Shown: positions 36,065-48,600, counted from the stretch's first letter. The stretch is DNA of 64,000 nucleotides from Ctenosaura bakeri (GCA_948474755.1 CAOLHI010000643.1:620001-684000); one strand, 5' to 3'. The notes: a model not told the origin generated them from the sequence alone. Numbers and translations are program-made.

Positions 36065-36480
36065 ATTCTGCATTAATTAACCAGGCTTTTGCATATAGCC
36101 ATAAAAACAAGCCAATATTTTATTCAAATATAATTAGCATAAAATCAATGATTAGTAATAAAAACATACAAAAATGGTTAGAATTTAGATCTTGTTGCCA
36201 GGCAGGTTAAAAGTTTCTGTATTCATCAGGGTCAAATACACTGGGCATTCCATAGGAAAAACAATAGTTTCTGCTAATAAACATTTCATGGTTTTCTTTG
36301 GGGGGTGGGGTAGGAGATAGTATCTCTAATATGAACATTAAGAGGGCCAATGCATTGAGTTCTTAAATCTAAATACAAAGAACATTCCAGGAAAAAAATG
36401 AAATAAAGTATTTAGTCTGCTGCTAATTAAATGGCTCTTAAGGTCATGTAGGCAAATAGAGGCTAAATAAGAGGGGAATT
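36065..36480. other. Candidate conserved non-coding element
   Basis: About 400 bp of repeat-free AT-rich sequence with gccaatattttattcaaat, aattagcataaaatcaatga, ttagtctgctgctaattaaa and similar homeodomain-like cores; interrupted only by a short ggggggtgggg tract. Texture-based inference only. Confidence 0.27.
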
Positions 36481-36961
36481 TTGCAGGATAAATAGTAAAG
36501 TTTTTATATAATATAATAGATCAACAGTTAAACACTAGTGCAGTATTTTTCTGGAGATCAATATCAGCTAACACCTTACAACTTCCCATCAGGCACTGTT
36601 ATAACCTTTTGTGACCAAATAGGTTACTGAGAATTCAAATTCAGATTCTGGGCCCATTTCTTCATGTGACATTAAAACTAAAGGAAAAACAATCTGAAAA
36701 ATTATCTTGAGCCAATATCGAGTGGCAGCTTTCTGGGCCAAGATTTTATCTGAGTAACATGCAGACTCCATATGTACAACTATCTTGAGGTAAAATGTGG
36801 GAACTCTTAAAAGCTTTTGTCAGAAATTTATGTTGTACTGAATCCAACACACTGCCATATATGAGTTAGCGCACACAACAACAACTGGAGCAATTGCTTA
36901 CTTTTACAAAGGAGGGACACCACAAGCCTACCACTAGAACCTGCTGTGTACCCAAAAATAA

Positions 36962-37115
36962 CATTAGATGGCTTCTTTTTTATTATGAATTTTTATTTAA
37001 TTGCTTCTCACTTTGTTATTATGATAATTGAATTTAGCTATATTTTGTTTTTATCTTTCTTGTAAGCCACTTTGGGTCTCATGGTGGAAGAAAGAGAGGG
37101 TGTACATACAATACA
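36962..37115 (+). mobile_element. L2-type LINE 3' tail
   Basis: ttgtaagccactttgggtct followed by ggtggaagaaagagagggtg and tacata matches the L2 3' terminal pattern (gtaagccgccttgggt...aaaggcgggntataa). Preceded by a T-rich UTR-like stretch. Confidence 0.65.
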
Positions 37116-40100
37116 GGGAAAGTAATACAATTACCTGAATGATATCTTAATACTTAGTGGTATGTTTCCCTTAAAATTAACATATCCATAGTGAGTTGTG
37201 ATTTGGGATGATCAATTGACCAAGAAAAGATATTATGTCATCTAGCCATCTGTCAACAATGTAGCACTGCAACAAGGAATAGTACACCAGCAGCAGGTTC
37301 TTATTTACTAAGAGCTAAGTCCCTCTAGGTATGAGTTACATATCTACTTGGCAAAATAGGAACTGGCTGAATCACAGACTGCATCACAGGCCAAAGGCTT
37401 GTTAATATACTTGACTCAGTCATTAACACTGTGATTGGCATCCTGTTAATGTGTGTACGTACAACTTATGTCTGTGTAAACTCCATCCTAGATGGGGAGC
37501 AGAGGCCTGTTCTCTTGCCCTTGTACTCCATGATAAAACTTCCCATGCCCGGAAACTGTCAAGTCCTAGAAAGAGCTGCTGTTATCAGGGGAAAGAGAAA
37601 GGATAGTGTTTCAGACCATGAGGATTCATCTGCTCTGAGCTCCTAAGGGAAAAAAAAGGTAGATGCACTCAGTTTGAGAATATATCATTTCTTTCCCCTT
37701 CCCTGAGTTGAGATCAGTTGCTTCTCTGTGGTATGAATTACCTTCTCCCCAGGTAAGCAATAGCAACACGGGCCCCTTCCAGGTTTTACAGCTACTAATG
37801 GTGAGAGATCACAGAATTGTGCATGCAGAACTACACAAAAGTAGGATCATGACCTATGTACAAAAGTCATTTGTTGCAAATCAGGATTAGGATTAGAGTC
37901 ACTTCTTTTGTATTTTATTTTTTAAAACTTTCTTAATTTTCTGTTATTCAAATAAAAATAAATTTGATTGGTATATAGTTCTTGAATTGTTCATTGCTGA
38001 TGTTTTACTTAAACAATGGTCTGAGAGGTATTTCCCCACAAAACTGCTTCTGTGTTTTATGAACGGCACTATAGTCTTTAATAGTTTTCATTCGATCCAT
38101 TTGTTCAACTGCATTTTGGTAATGGAGAATGTGTTCATGCATTGTCCATTACCAGTATTTTTTCTAAGTCATCTTTATGTATAACTTTGTGAGCCAGTTA
38201 TTGAGACGCCTTCATGAAATTCAGAGTAAAGTTTTAAAGAAAGAAGAATGAAGAATTCATATTGGCTCTTTTCAGCTCCACTTTGGAATTAAGATATGAA
38301 TGTTAACAGCAAAATGAACACTGAGAAAGCCATCAGTTTTCCCTCTTTTGGCTTATTTACCTAGAGCTAAATTAGACCTGACATGGTTTGACACCACATA
38401 GCTCACCTTTCCTACAGAAATAGTCAACATAGGAAAGGTAAGGTGGCATAGGGAAACAAGCAGGATTGAGAAATGTCATGAAGGGATTCCTTATCATTAT
38501 GCATTTTGGGGGATCCTAATCAGTATCATACACTTGCTGTTCTATACATTAAAAAACTGTCTTAATTTTTTAAAACCTGTTTGAACTTTTAGATCATATT
38601 TAACATGTTTTTACTCTATTAGGTCCCATTGGCATGAGTTTACAGCTTTTTCTATCACCTGTTCCTCTTTTCTACTGGGAGAAGTTAACAAAGTGCTCCC
38701 AACAAATCAATGACGGTTATGGGAAAAGTCACACAATTTCTGCCTCTGTTTTCCAGACCTGGGGAGATTTGCAAATGTTCCCAGTTCATTAAAGACAATG
38801 AGGTGGGAGCAGAAGTAGCAAGTGAATGAAATTATTCACAGGGAGAAGCTGGGAAATTGGCACCTTAGTTAAATGGTACAACTATACTGATAGCACAGCT
38901 GTGGTGAATCCTTTTCACATTGTGTCTTCACCCTCAGAAGGTTAAGCAGCACTGTAGTTTAGTTCTGAGGTGCATAATATCAAAGGCCATCCTGAGTAAT
39001 GCATCAATAATTTTTGATTAAAGCAAGGCTCTAGGGCAGAGATAGGCAAAATACCTGCATGAGAATATGTCGGCTGTATGCAGACCCTGAACTTCTCTGT
39101 GCCTCCCAGGATTTTCCAGAGGTCCTATGTAACAACTGTTACATCCAAGAAACACAACTCAGCTCAGGTAAATTGTACATTAGTAGACACATTTTTAAAG
39201 AAATAAAACAGTACATTTAAAAAACAAATGACAGCATTTTTGTGCTGCTGACTTTTAGTGGCAAAACAGCAATAAGGTAATGTAACCCCACATCCCAATT
39301 CATGGGGGAGATTGGCTTCAGAACCTATGAAGCCTTGTTTTATGATCAAGAAATATGAAAAATTGTTAATAAGACTTCTAAAGTATTGGAGAAAGGGCAA
39401 GAAAAGGCAATCTTTTCTAGGGGATACAATAAAATAATGAAGACTGGATCTATGATTAGTCTTACTTAAAGAAAGGGCCATTGTAATAAATGAGACTTAC
39501 TTTATTTATTTATTTCAATGATTCTTCTCTAAATAAAATTAAATTGGGATCTAGCCCACTTAGTCCATGGGTCATCATGAGATAGTCAGTCCTGATTCCA
39601 GTGCCAGTCTTGTATCCTAATAGAAGAATAAGGTTCGAGCTTGCTTTCTACCATACAGATATCTTTTCCTAGGCAGTAGGGATATAATTCTTCACTATGT
39701 TCCCCCCCGCAAAGGTAGCAATGAGTAATTTCAGCAATTTTCTTCCCACTGTGGGAAAGTCTTCAAGACTGTACAGTTTTTGGAGGCTATTTGGAATTTG
39801 GGGATTTATTCTGTACATAATTCATGCAAGATTGTTTTGCACAGAAAACAGTAAATAGTATTTTCTGAACTGTGAAGATTCTTGTCAGTCTAGAATTCCT
39901 TTCATTAGTATTTCTCAACACGTTTTAAAAAGTCATTTTTCAAATATTTTTGCATATTCTTTTTATCCCTACCATTCGGATAATGCCCTACACCTTACAT
40001 GAATGTTCAATCACATCCTACCATCATTTGAAATGTGACAGATTGGAACAGAGATATGGCTGACTGGAATAGTCAAAAATACATCTTCTGTGGTAGAACC

Positions 40101-40179
40101 CTAGGTTATGAAACACCTAGGAGATCCACTTGACTGTCTAATATAACTTAGACATTATTTGAAATTTCAGAAGGCACAT
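37116..40179. other. Mostly unassigned
   Basis: No gene recognised. Contains the second copy of the 'cagaaa' repeat (39708-39900, listed separately). The rest is AT-rich single-copy-looking sequence. Confidence 0.42.
39708..39900. repeat. Second copy of the unnamed 'cagaaa' repeat
   Basis: cagcaattttcttcccactg, gggaaagtcttcaagactgt, acagtttttggaggctattt, then ttgcacagaaaacag and ttcttgtcagtctagaattc follow the order seen at 25865-26320. The inner degenerate units are mostly missing, so the two copies differ about two-fold in length. Confidence 0.55.
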
Positions 40180-40375
40180 TAACTAACTAACTGATATAGC
40201 TTTACCCCCCTTGGGTTATTGTTTTGCTTTTATCTACTATGTCTGCTGTGCTTTTAGTGTCTTGATTTTTTTTTCTTTTCATAACTATTTTTATATTTTG
40301 TATGATGTAACCCACTTTGTGCACTTTAGAAAAGTACAGCAGAAAGATAGGATGGAAATATTTTAACAGATGAAT
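40180..40375 (+). mobile_element. L2-type LINE 3' tail
   Basis: ttgggttattgttttgcttt, then gatgtaacccactttgtgca, aagataggatggaaatattt and atgaataaaca follow the L2 3' terminal pattern. Diverged. Confidence 0.55.
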
Positions 40376-41199
40376 AAACATTTATCTCTCATCTCGTTTA
40401 TGTCCCTTAAGTAAGTAGAATAAGATAACTCTGAAACCGATACAACATTGAACATTTCAAGTGTATTTTTAAATAACCTTCAAAGATAATGTTTGAGCAA
40501 TAAAAGATGGGCAAGACTGTGCACGCAAAAAGTTGCACACATAATCATGCATAACTTAAAAGATAGACCTATAGTTATCTTTAAGATGGTCTGATAATTA
40601 TGCTTATGAAGAGATAACTGATATTAGAGACATTCTTAATTATAATGCCTGATGTAAGCATCCGTACAACAGACCTATGTATTTGATACTCCAATTAAAT
40701 GAAATTTTCTGTTTGGTACTGACATTCATTTTGAAAGAAAATGTCTCAGATTGTACAACATTACTACTAATGTCCAGGTAATCCATCCATTAATCAAAAT
40801 TGCCATTTTTTTCCTAATACAGATACTAAACTACAAGTATCCAGTATTAAGTGATTTCTCACCAATTAGGATTAACTATCTGGCCAGAATTGCCTTCACT
40901 CTGAAAAAAGCTCCACTCACCTTGAATGGTATAAAAGGTAACATAACTGACTCTGTGATGGCCATTGTTCATGCAATCCAGGACTTGTAAATAAACTTAA
41001 CAGTACTGGTATAAACAGAAGGGTCCTTTTAAGGACTGACAATGTAGGTAGCACAGAATAAAAGTAAACAGACAGTAGTTCTAACAATGGAAGTGTCCCC
41101 CCACCCCGGAGCTGAATGAGGATGATTCTAAATTAATTATATATTATACTGTAATATAATTATATAAAATGCAATAGCATATTTATACATTTTTGTTTC
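40376..41199. other. No recognisable feature
   Basis: AT-rich, no identified repeat or gene. Confidence 0.45.
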
Positions 41200-41612
41200 T
41201 TTTTTTTTGATTTTTTTTATTTATATAACTGAATCACAAATACAAAACAAGAAAAAAAAATTAAACACCATGTGATATACATAATAGTGAATTAAAAAAA
41301 AATTTTTTTTCTTTTTCTTTTTTTCTCTTCTCTTAAGCAATACTAACTTTCATTGTTATTTTGCACCTTTACCCTTAAATTTATAAATCTGTTCAACTGT
41401 TATAATTTCACATTTAATTCAATATTTTTCACATCCCCTTTAATCTATTTCTATTGTTAATTCTTTTAACTTTTTTTTTTAAAAAACATTAACATCACTT
41501 ATCCATTTAAATCTATAAATCACAAGTTTGACACACACACCTACTAAGAATTACAAAATATACAACATAAAAGAAAAACAAAACTAAAACTAAAAAATAC
41601 CCACCCCCCATT
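41200..41612 (-). mobile_element. L1-like LINE 3' end, reverse orientation
   Basis: Begins with T runs (a reversed poly(A) tail). aaacaccatgtgatatacat is the reverse complement of the tgtatcacatggtgtttt segment at 20093-20110, and ccacccccca near 41602 is the reverse of the ggggggtgggt block at 19670. So this is a second copy of the 3' UTR inserted in the CR1 at 19.5-20.2 kb. Confidence 0.65.
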
Positions 41613-42889
41613 TTTGTTTCTATTATTCTGCCTTTCTAATAACATTACTGCTCTAAATGTCTAACAGTGAAGTAGAAATACAACAATAATAATTAGAACA
41701 TTAAAACTCATGAAATGAAAACGTATACCAATAAAAATATCAAAGAAGGGAGGTATGCATTAATGCATTAGATACTTCAGTAGCATATCAGCTTAGCTAC
41801 CAGAAGCCTGAAGAAGATTGTGTTTGTCTGATCTAGTGTGTTGGAGCCAGTGTAGTCTCACTTGACAGCAAGTTTCACAGTCTGGCAGTAGCCACTGTGA
41901 ATCTGCTGCTAGATCTATTTAGCATGGGAAAAACAAAAAGGGATAGTCAGAATCCGCCCCCCCCAAAGTACCTCTTCAAAGTAGAGATTGGAAAGTTCCT
42001 TTTCAAAAATAAATCATTCCCTTACTCGTCATAGTAACTCTCTCTTTACTTGTGACAGGAGTCTTGCACTATTCATTCCTTTTCCAATGTCTTCTATTAC
42101 TCTTTGGAAGAGAAAAATTGCTTAGGACTGATAGGAGAATGATGGAAATCCTGGAAACTTCCTGCCAGTAACTGACATTCTGAAATAGCCCTGGCTGCTT
42201 GTGGGTCAGTCTCCTGCTAAGCAAATAAATAATCTCCAAACTCCACCATACCTCTATTCCATTGCAGTGACTCATTTTTATCGTCTCTATTATTTTACTT
42301 GCTTTTTTTTCTGCTGCTCTGAAGTGGGTTCCCAAAAGTTCTTTTCCCATCCTGTCTTCCTAAAGAAAGCAAGAAGATTAGCCTGTGTAATAATAAAGCA
42401 ATGTGATGCATTGCCTCCAATCTTGTAAGGCAACAGACCTTCCTGTTCTTCTGATTGTAATAGGTGGAGAGGCTTCCACCATACTGAATTCCAGCAACCT
42501 AATTCACTGAAGCATATTTTTAACTTCAGTGTTAATTGAAGAATCTAGTGAGTCAGTGAAAATCACTAGAAAGAGCTAGTGAATAATAGCTCAGTTAGTT
42601 AATTAGTGAGGTAATCTCAGTGAGGAAGAGAATCTTGGGAATACTATAGATCACTCATCAAATAATATTATACGATATTGTTTGTTAACCAGTAATATGA
42701 AATAGAAAGCGATCCAGAATATAGTCAACAGAAAAAGAGAAATTACACATACCCCAAAGAACATCCAAATACTTTTCTCCCAGAGAAGCCTATGAGGTGA
42801 ATACATTGAAAAAAGATGGCCCTCTATGCAGATACTGTGAAAATTACAAAATCCAACTCAGAAATCATTGTGAATAATTAAATCAGGAA
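41613..42889. other. No recognisable feature
   Basis: No identified repeat or gene; a possible local tandem of 'ctagtgaNt' motifs near 42540-42610. Confidence 0.42.
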
Positions 42890-43563
42890 CACATTTGCAC
42901 AGTTAAAGCTAGTGCACCAGCTGTGCTCTTTGCTTGGGATGTCTGACTTGGCCAAAGTGACACATGTCTTAGTTGCATCACAATTGGATTACTGTAAGAA
43001 GCTGTACATGGGGCTACCTTTGAAAAGTGTTTGGAAACTTTAACTGCTCCAAGAAACTGTAACCAGATTGTTGACTGGATAGAAAAAGGAAGCACACACC
43101 TCCCTTGTTGCAACAGCTCCACTAGGTGCCAGTCTGTTTCCAGGCAAAAGTCAAAATGCTGATTATGACTTATAAAGCCCTATGTGGCTTGGATCCAGGC
43201 CATCTGTAGGACCAAATCTTTTTATCTGAAACTGCGTGAGTGCTAAGATCTGGGGATGAGGGGGTTCTCTCTATCTTACTACTTCACAGGTACATTTGGT
43301 GGGAACACGAGAGAATCCCGTCTCCAGTAGATGTTAGGCTTTGGAACTTCCTTCTTGGTGAGATTAGTATGGTTCCTTCTTTGCTATCTTTTTTGACTTT
43401 TTTTTATTCCAGCAAGTCTTTGTTTTACAAGGGAGATTTTTACGATGATGTACTGCTTTTCTTCCATTTTTAAGCAATAATAAATGTGTATAATTCTGTT
43501 CTTAGTTTAATACTGTTTTCATTCCAGCTCTTCTATGGCTTTAGCTTCATTTGTAATATTAAC

Positions 43564-43622
<59 letters not shown>

Positions 43623-43710
43623 TGGTATCTTTTGCATTGTAATTTGCTGTCTTTTGTAACCTGTCTTTTGTAAGCTGGTTAAAAGGTGTGGTATAAATAA
43701 TGTGACAGCT
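42890..43710 (+). pseudogene. L2 LINE 3' fragment (ORF2 C-terminus and UTR)
   Basis: In the + strand LDYCKKLYMGLPLKSVWKL is readable from about 42966, followed after an in-frame stop by residues matching the 'LLTG..' and 'LLQQLHWLPV' region and then 'ALCGLDPGHL'-like sequence: the L2 ORF2 C-terminal pattern. Further on, gttaggctttggaacttcct is the next conserved block. The copy ends around taaaaggtgtggtataaata, the L2 tail. It has stops and frame changes and contains a (CTTT)n expansion at 43564-43623. Confidence 0.85.
43564..43623 (+). repeat. (CTTT)n microsatellite
   Basis: Perfect run of about fifteen units, embedded in the 3' part of the L2 copy. Confidence 0.96.
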
Positions 43711-44261
43711 GGATTAAAAAAAGCATCAAGAATCTGTCATATCATACCTTTACACAAATCTCTGTGTGGTAGGGAGAAAATTATTGGTTATGTGGAAGAA
43801 TGTATGGGCAGAATGTCTTTTGCCCATTTAGAATTTAGGGTCATGTCTTTTTTTTCTTTTTTTTTTTGGCATGATGTACCTACCACAAGACGTAGTGATA
43901 GCTGCCAATCTGAAAGAGTTTAAAAGATAATTAGACAAATTCATGGAGGGAGCAGCAGAGTGCTCTTGCTCCTATATTCTTCTTCTGATCTCCTTGTAGA
44001 CCTCTGATTGATCACTGTAAAAGCAAAGTGCTGAAGCAGATAGGTCTTTGGTTTAATCCAGCTTGGTAATGTATAGATGTTCTTGTAGGATTCCATACTA
44101 CAGAGCTTTGCCCATCCAATAGGTCTGCCATTTCATAATAATAACTTCATTGATGAAAATGAACCAGAAGAACAAAAACTTTAACTTTTATCAGTGCAAG
44201 TTCCTCTGCTTGGATTAACTACTTTTATGAAATTAATTACTTATATTCCTCTTGCCTTGTC
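43711..44261. other. No recognisable feature
   Basis: No identified repeat or gene. Confidence 0.42.
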
Positions 44262-44264
44262 TTA

Positions 44265-44700
44265 GGCCCTTTTCACATTTTTTTTTTTTTTTTTTTAGCA
44301 TGAGCACCCCTTGAGCACCGCGCAAATGGGAGTGCCGCTCTGTACGATGCACTCCCACTTGCATGGCGCTCACGAGGCTGAAGCAGGGAGCGGGCACATT
44401 TTTTAATTTTTGGCTTTAAGCTGAAAATGCCCCACGCTTGCACAATGCTCATGGCGCCCTCGCGCACTCACCTGTGTGCGTTGCGTCGGCGAGCCGGGCG
44501 GGTAGCGCTTCCTCCCCCAGCTCAGCCTACAACTCCCATACTGTGCTGCTGAAGGAAGGAAGGGGTGCAAGCACGACGGTCGTGCAAACAGAAAGCGACC
44601 TGCGGTAGGAAGGAGGAGGGAAGTGGTAGCGTTTCGAACGAGGCTTCTCGCGCGGGATGCCCTCCCCCATCGCACAAACAGGTAACATGCGAAAAGGGCC
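44265..44700 (-). mobile_element. GC-rich non-autonomous DNA transposon with exon-like cassette
   Basis: Ends ggcccttttcacat and (reversed) ggcccttttcgcatg. TTA flanks both sides (44262-44264, 44701-44703). Reverse orientation relative to 25204. On the minus strand a ccccttccttccttcagcag acceptor-like tract ends at 44546 and cacaggtgagtgcgc gives a donor-like site after 44472, enclosing 74 bases. Strongly CpG-rich. Contains a T20-type run at 44277-44296. Confidence 0.84.
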
Positions 44701-44747
44701 TTAAGGTATAGCCAGAATCAATTCTCTATTTTCTCTTGCCTTAAAGC

Positions 44748-44790
44748 AATGCATGCATGCATGCATGCACACACCCATACACACACACAC
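44748..44790 (+). repeat. (ATGC)n/(AC)n microsatellite
   Basis: GCAT units followed by AC units. Confidence 0.92.
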
Positions 44791-45458
44791 TTCAGAGTAA
44801 ACAAATATTTAGCACAACATTATGAAAGTGCTATGCCCTCCTGGGCAGATCTGTCCTATTTTGTTCAGTATGCTAAATGAATCTCTGTTTGTTTCATCCA
44901 TCGTGCTGAGTGGATATTTTTAATCTAAGAAAGAATGTTACATGCCTACATCAGTGTATTGAAATATAGCAGAACCACTAGAATATACCAGATATCGCAA
45001 TCAAAGTTTGTAAAGAAATGATGGGTTTACACTAGAAGAGGAAAAAGTAAATTTCCAAATTCTTCTGTAGGAGGTTTTCCATCTAGGGAGAATATCTGGT
45101 CTCCTTTCTTCTTGCCAGCAATTCAGAAGACAACCAATTCCAAAGATTACCAGAGCAGTACCTTTGGTATGGCATATAGTTGTCTGACAAGACAATGGAG
45201 ATTGCCACTTCATGGATAGATAAATCTTTCACTTTCGTTTTATCAGACATTTAATTATTATTTTTTTTAAAAAATATCAGAACATCTTCGTGTTTCACTT
45301 ATGACCAAATGTGTCAATGTTGGTAAGATCTTATAGAAAACAAAGCTAATTATCTCTAGTCTATACTAGCCAATTTAGTAGGTACAGCTGCTGTAAGGAG
45401 AGGATCAAGTTGTACCTTTCTGCCATGTAGTTTTTGAGATGAGGAGAGGTAACACATT
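44791..45458. other. No recognisable feature
   Basis: No identified repeat or gene. Confidence 0.42.
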
Positions 45459-45461
45459 TTG

Positions 45462-45640
45462 GGCCATCTCCACACTACACTCTTATAGTGCGATTATTCC
45501 ATTTTCAACATCCTGTGGAATCCTGGGGTTTGCAGTTTACGGAGGGGCTGGCCGGCCCTCCCTAAACTGCAAACCCCAGGATTCCATAGGATGTTGAAAG
45601 TGGAATAATCACGCTATAAGAGTGTAGTACGGAAATGGTC
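45462..45640. mobile_element. Foldback MITE, near-perfect palindrome (179 bp)
   Basis: Arms run from ggccatctccacactacact to ggggtttgcagtttacggag and back, around a self-complementary centre ggctggccggccctccc. Few mismatches between arms. Unlike most relatives here, I could not read a matching 3-bp target duplication. Confidence 0.82.
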
Positions 45641-45936
45641 TCTGTCAGCAACACAAATATGATTGAATATGGATGGATTTAAACATGGGACTTTTAGAAT
45701 ATGGTAAATACTTAAAACCCTCTGTCTGAATGGACATATATGACAATTTTGCATTTTCTTAATCTCTCAGGTCCTTTCCATGACATTTATGAACAAACTG
45801 GCAGATTTTGAAGATTCCTATCAAAAACAGAAACAAATGAAATAATCACACTGGCCTAGTTTTCTGCTCCCCTACTACTGCCACTACTGGCTATCTAGGA
45901 AGACAACAAGCCATGCCTCATGCCATTCTCTACTTA

Positions 45937-46340
45937 ACCCCTTTCTGCACCTTACCGTCTTCTGACGCTGGGGTGTGGAGATCATAAGAGCAGCCTCCGG
46001 CAAGAGGCTCTCGCGTCTGGGGACTTTCGGCCCCTCACAAGCTGCCTGCTCGCGTGAGAGCCCCACCTCTTCCTTCCGCAGCGCAGCCTGGGCAGGGCAG
46101 GAAGTGTGACTGGTGCGGCTCCAGAGGCTCCGCATGCCAGATAAGTGTGTGTAGGGCCCAGGAGCAATGCATGATTGTGCACCCCTTTTGGCCTCTAGCT
46201 GAAAATGAAAAGGTGTGTAATTGGCACCTGCCAGCCCCTGGAGCATCACGTGATTGTCAGTGTGTCGTGCAGATCACTCTTCACAATTGTGTGATGCTCA
46301 AGGCCCTCTTTTGCATGGAAAATGCCATGTGAAAAGGGCC
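45937..46340 (+). mobile_element. GC-rich non-autonomous DNA transposon with degraded cassette
   Basis: Ends acccctttctgcac and (reversed) ggcccttttcacat; flanks TTA and CTA (one mismatch). Acceptor-like ccacctcttccttccgcag ends at 46081; the donor position reads ccagataagtg, so the GT is mutated to AT. Same orientation as 25204. Confidence 0.75.
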
Positions 46341-46343
46341 CTA

Positions 46344-47324
46344 ATGTCTTCCAAAGAGAAAGGTTCAAGACAACTTGGATTTATTGTTATGTCTTGGATG
46401 ATTTTCTTTATCTAGTCTCTAGTGAAGTGGAACTGACTGACATTGGTTGTGAGAAAAAAAAAATTAAACACATTTAGAAATTTATGTTTCTAAATTATAA
46501 ATATTATAAATTCAACATGCCCACACTAAAAGACAGACAGACAAACAGACAAAGCATATGTATCACTATACAGAGCTCATTCTATATACCACCAATTCTA
46601 TAATGAGTTCAGAAATATTGGGACAGTGAGGTTAACAAATGTGAAGCACTTTCAAATATAGTACAGGGGGTAGATTTGTCAGTCTAGGACAATATTGTTT
46701 CAACATTTCCTAGTCATAAGTGCTAGCACAAAGAAAGAGATCCTTTCATAGTATTTTTGTGCATGAAAAGAGCATTGTTCAAATGGAGTTGGTTAACCAG
46801 TATAATTAACCCACTTATTAGCAACCTCATGCATGTGTCATTGAAATAGGAAAGGCAATAGTAATTCCATTTTTAAAAAAAATTACCATAAAATTGTCCT
46901 GAACTGGCTCTATAACCCTCAAAAAAGTGTCTGAATTAATTGTCATTTTTCCACCCAAAGCTGATCTTTTCATAGGCTGGTTTAGTAAACAAAACCTATC
47001 AAAGTCTAGGAGAAGAGCTGAAATGTCAGCAATGTAGTCATGCATCATAACCTACCTCTTGTGTTCTAACAATCATAGCTCTTTCCAAACTACCAAAGGT
47101 ATCAGGCAGTTAGGAAGCCTTGCTTCACAGAGCTCAGCTTCTTGTTGTCTTCTCAGAAGAGACCCAAGGCAAGTCGCTAGAATAAACAGAAAGCATCTCT
47201 TTAAATAATGTAGCTGAAACCTGATTGCCCTGTGTGCCATCAAAACAGTTTATCCTGCAAAAACTGCAGGTGACCACAAATTGTATGGAAGAGTTTGGAA
47301 TGTATCTTAAGATATATCTGTAAC
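46344..47324. other. No recognisable gene; small GACA repeat
   Basis: A short GACA/AACA repeat lies at 46530-46554. The remainder is unassigned. Confidence 0.42.
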
Positions 47325-47327
47325 TAA

Positions 47328-47629
47328 GGCCATTTCTGCATGCTGTCACTGTCCCAGAATGGGGACATGTTGGCAGTGGCCCACTTTCAAGCTTTCATAT
47401 GACATCATTGCAGTCCTGCTGCCAATGCATCCCCACCTGTCACGATTGTAAGGTATTCCATTAATGGAAAAAAAATCTCTTACTGGCCTGTGACCGTGCA
47501 GTGTTCCCATCATTGGCAACCATGCAGAATGTGGGGAAGGATGCAGAGAGGAGCATTCAGGTCACACTCCCATCCCGGCAAAGGTACTGCTGGGATGGCA
47601 CCAGGATCATGATGGAAAAGAGTAAGGCC
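47328..47629. mobile_element. GGCC-TIR DNA element, 302 bp
   Basis: Starts ggccatttctgcatgctgtc; ends aagagtaaggcc. TAA flanks at 47325-47327 and 47630-47632. Interior (cattgcagtcctgctgccaa, tgcatccccacctgtcacga) is shared in style but not clearly homologous to the cassette-bearing copies. Confidence 0.68.
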
Positions 47630-47632
47630 TAA

Positions 47633-48369
47633 GTCAAAGTACATGCAATTGAAAGAAACATATATCCTTACCCTTCACATCACTGCTTTCATTTCACCAA
47701 TTTCTGTTGTTGTTTCCTTTCTTAGATTGAAAGCTCCTTGGATGCAGGTGGTAGGCCTGTCCTAATTTATCCAGATCCCACCGAGAAACAAGAGAAGCTG
47801 CTAGATCTGGTCTTCTTGATTTCCAGAGAAGAGATCTGCTTATCAGAGATCTGACAAACATATTCTTTTTTAACTGCAATGTATGTAGATGGTAGCAGCA
47901 ACAACAGCACTGATCATGCTAAGAAGTCCCTCTTGTGACAATGTTCTTTGTCAACATTTTCAAATTAATCAGCAGTGATGTACATTCCCATGTATATTAT
48001 TGTTGCTCTGTTCTGTCTACAAGATTTCCTTTACCTCGTCTTATTAGGGAACATCTAATTTGTGGAACACCCTCCTCAATAATATGATGAAGTTGTGTCA
48101 TATAAGGTCCTCAAGGAGGTTTCACAATTGGCTATCCTTCCTACCAGCTGTATAGAAGCAGTATATAGTCAATTGATTCAATGCCACCTATAATTGCTTT
48201 TGCATCCTCTGATGCTCCATTTGCTCTAAGACTTCAGCTTGATCTTTCCTTCTTCCAGAGCCCTGGAGAGTAGAAGCAGGGTCCAAAAAGAGAGAGAGAA
48301 AGTGTGACCTCTCACTGGCAATTCTGCCTCAGGATAAATATGGGTCATGTCAAGACCATTTTAAGGTAT
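47633..48369. other. Mostly unassigned
   Basis: At about 48050-48125, tttgtggaacaccctcctca resembles the conserved block of L2 ORF2 but is too short to call. Otherwise nothing recognised. Confidence 0.35.
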
Positions 48370-48600
48370 GTCCTATTTCAGCCCATTCAAGCTTTACAAT
48401 ATTTGCTAGGTGACCTTCTGTCTGTTCTATCACCTTCTTAGACTTGTTTGGTGAAAAAAGGGTCTTCTTGGTGGCTGCTTCGAGACTTTAGAACTTCTTC
48501 CCTGGGGAGGCTAGGATGGCTTCCTCCTTGAAGTTCTTCTACCAGCATTTGAAGACTTTCCTAGTCCTACTTCCTAATTTGACTGTGAGGAGGATGCTGG
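48370..48600 (+). mobile_element. L2-type LINE remnant
   Basis: ggtcttcttggtggctgctt, cgagactttagaacttcttc, cctccttgaagttcttctac and tttgaagactttccta follow the L2 ORF2 end pattern (ttctcggtggcggcNcc..ctttggaatgccctccc..). Broken frames. Confidence 0.65.

Noticed and set aside
44277..44296. Poly-T run as a retroelement poly(A) tail
   Set aside because: It lies inside a DNA transposon next to its terminal repeat, with no retroelement body; slippage expansion of a T tract is simpler.
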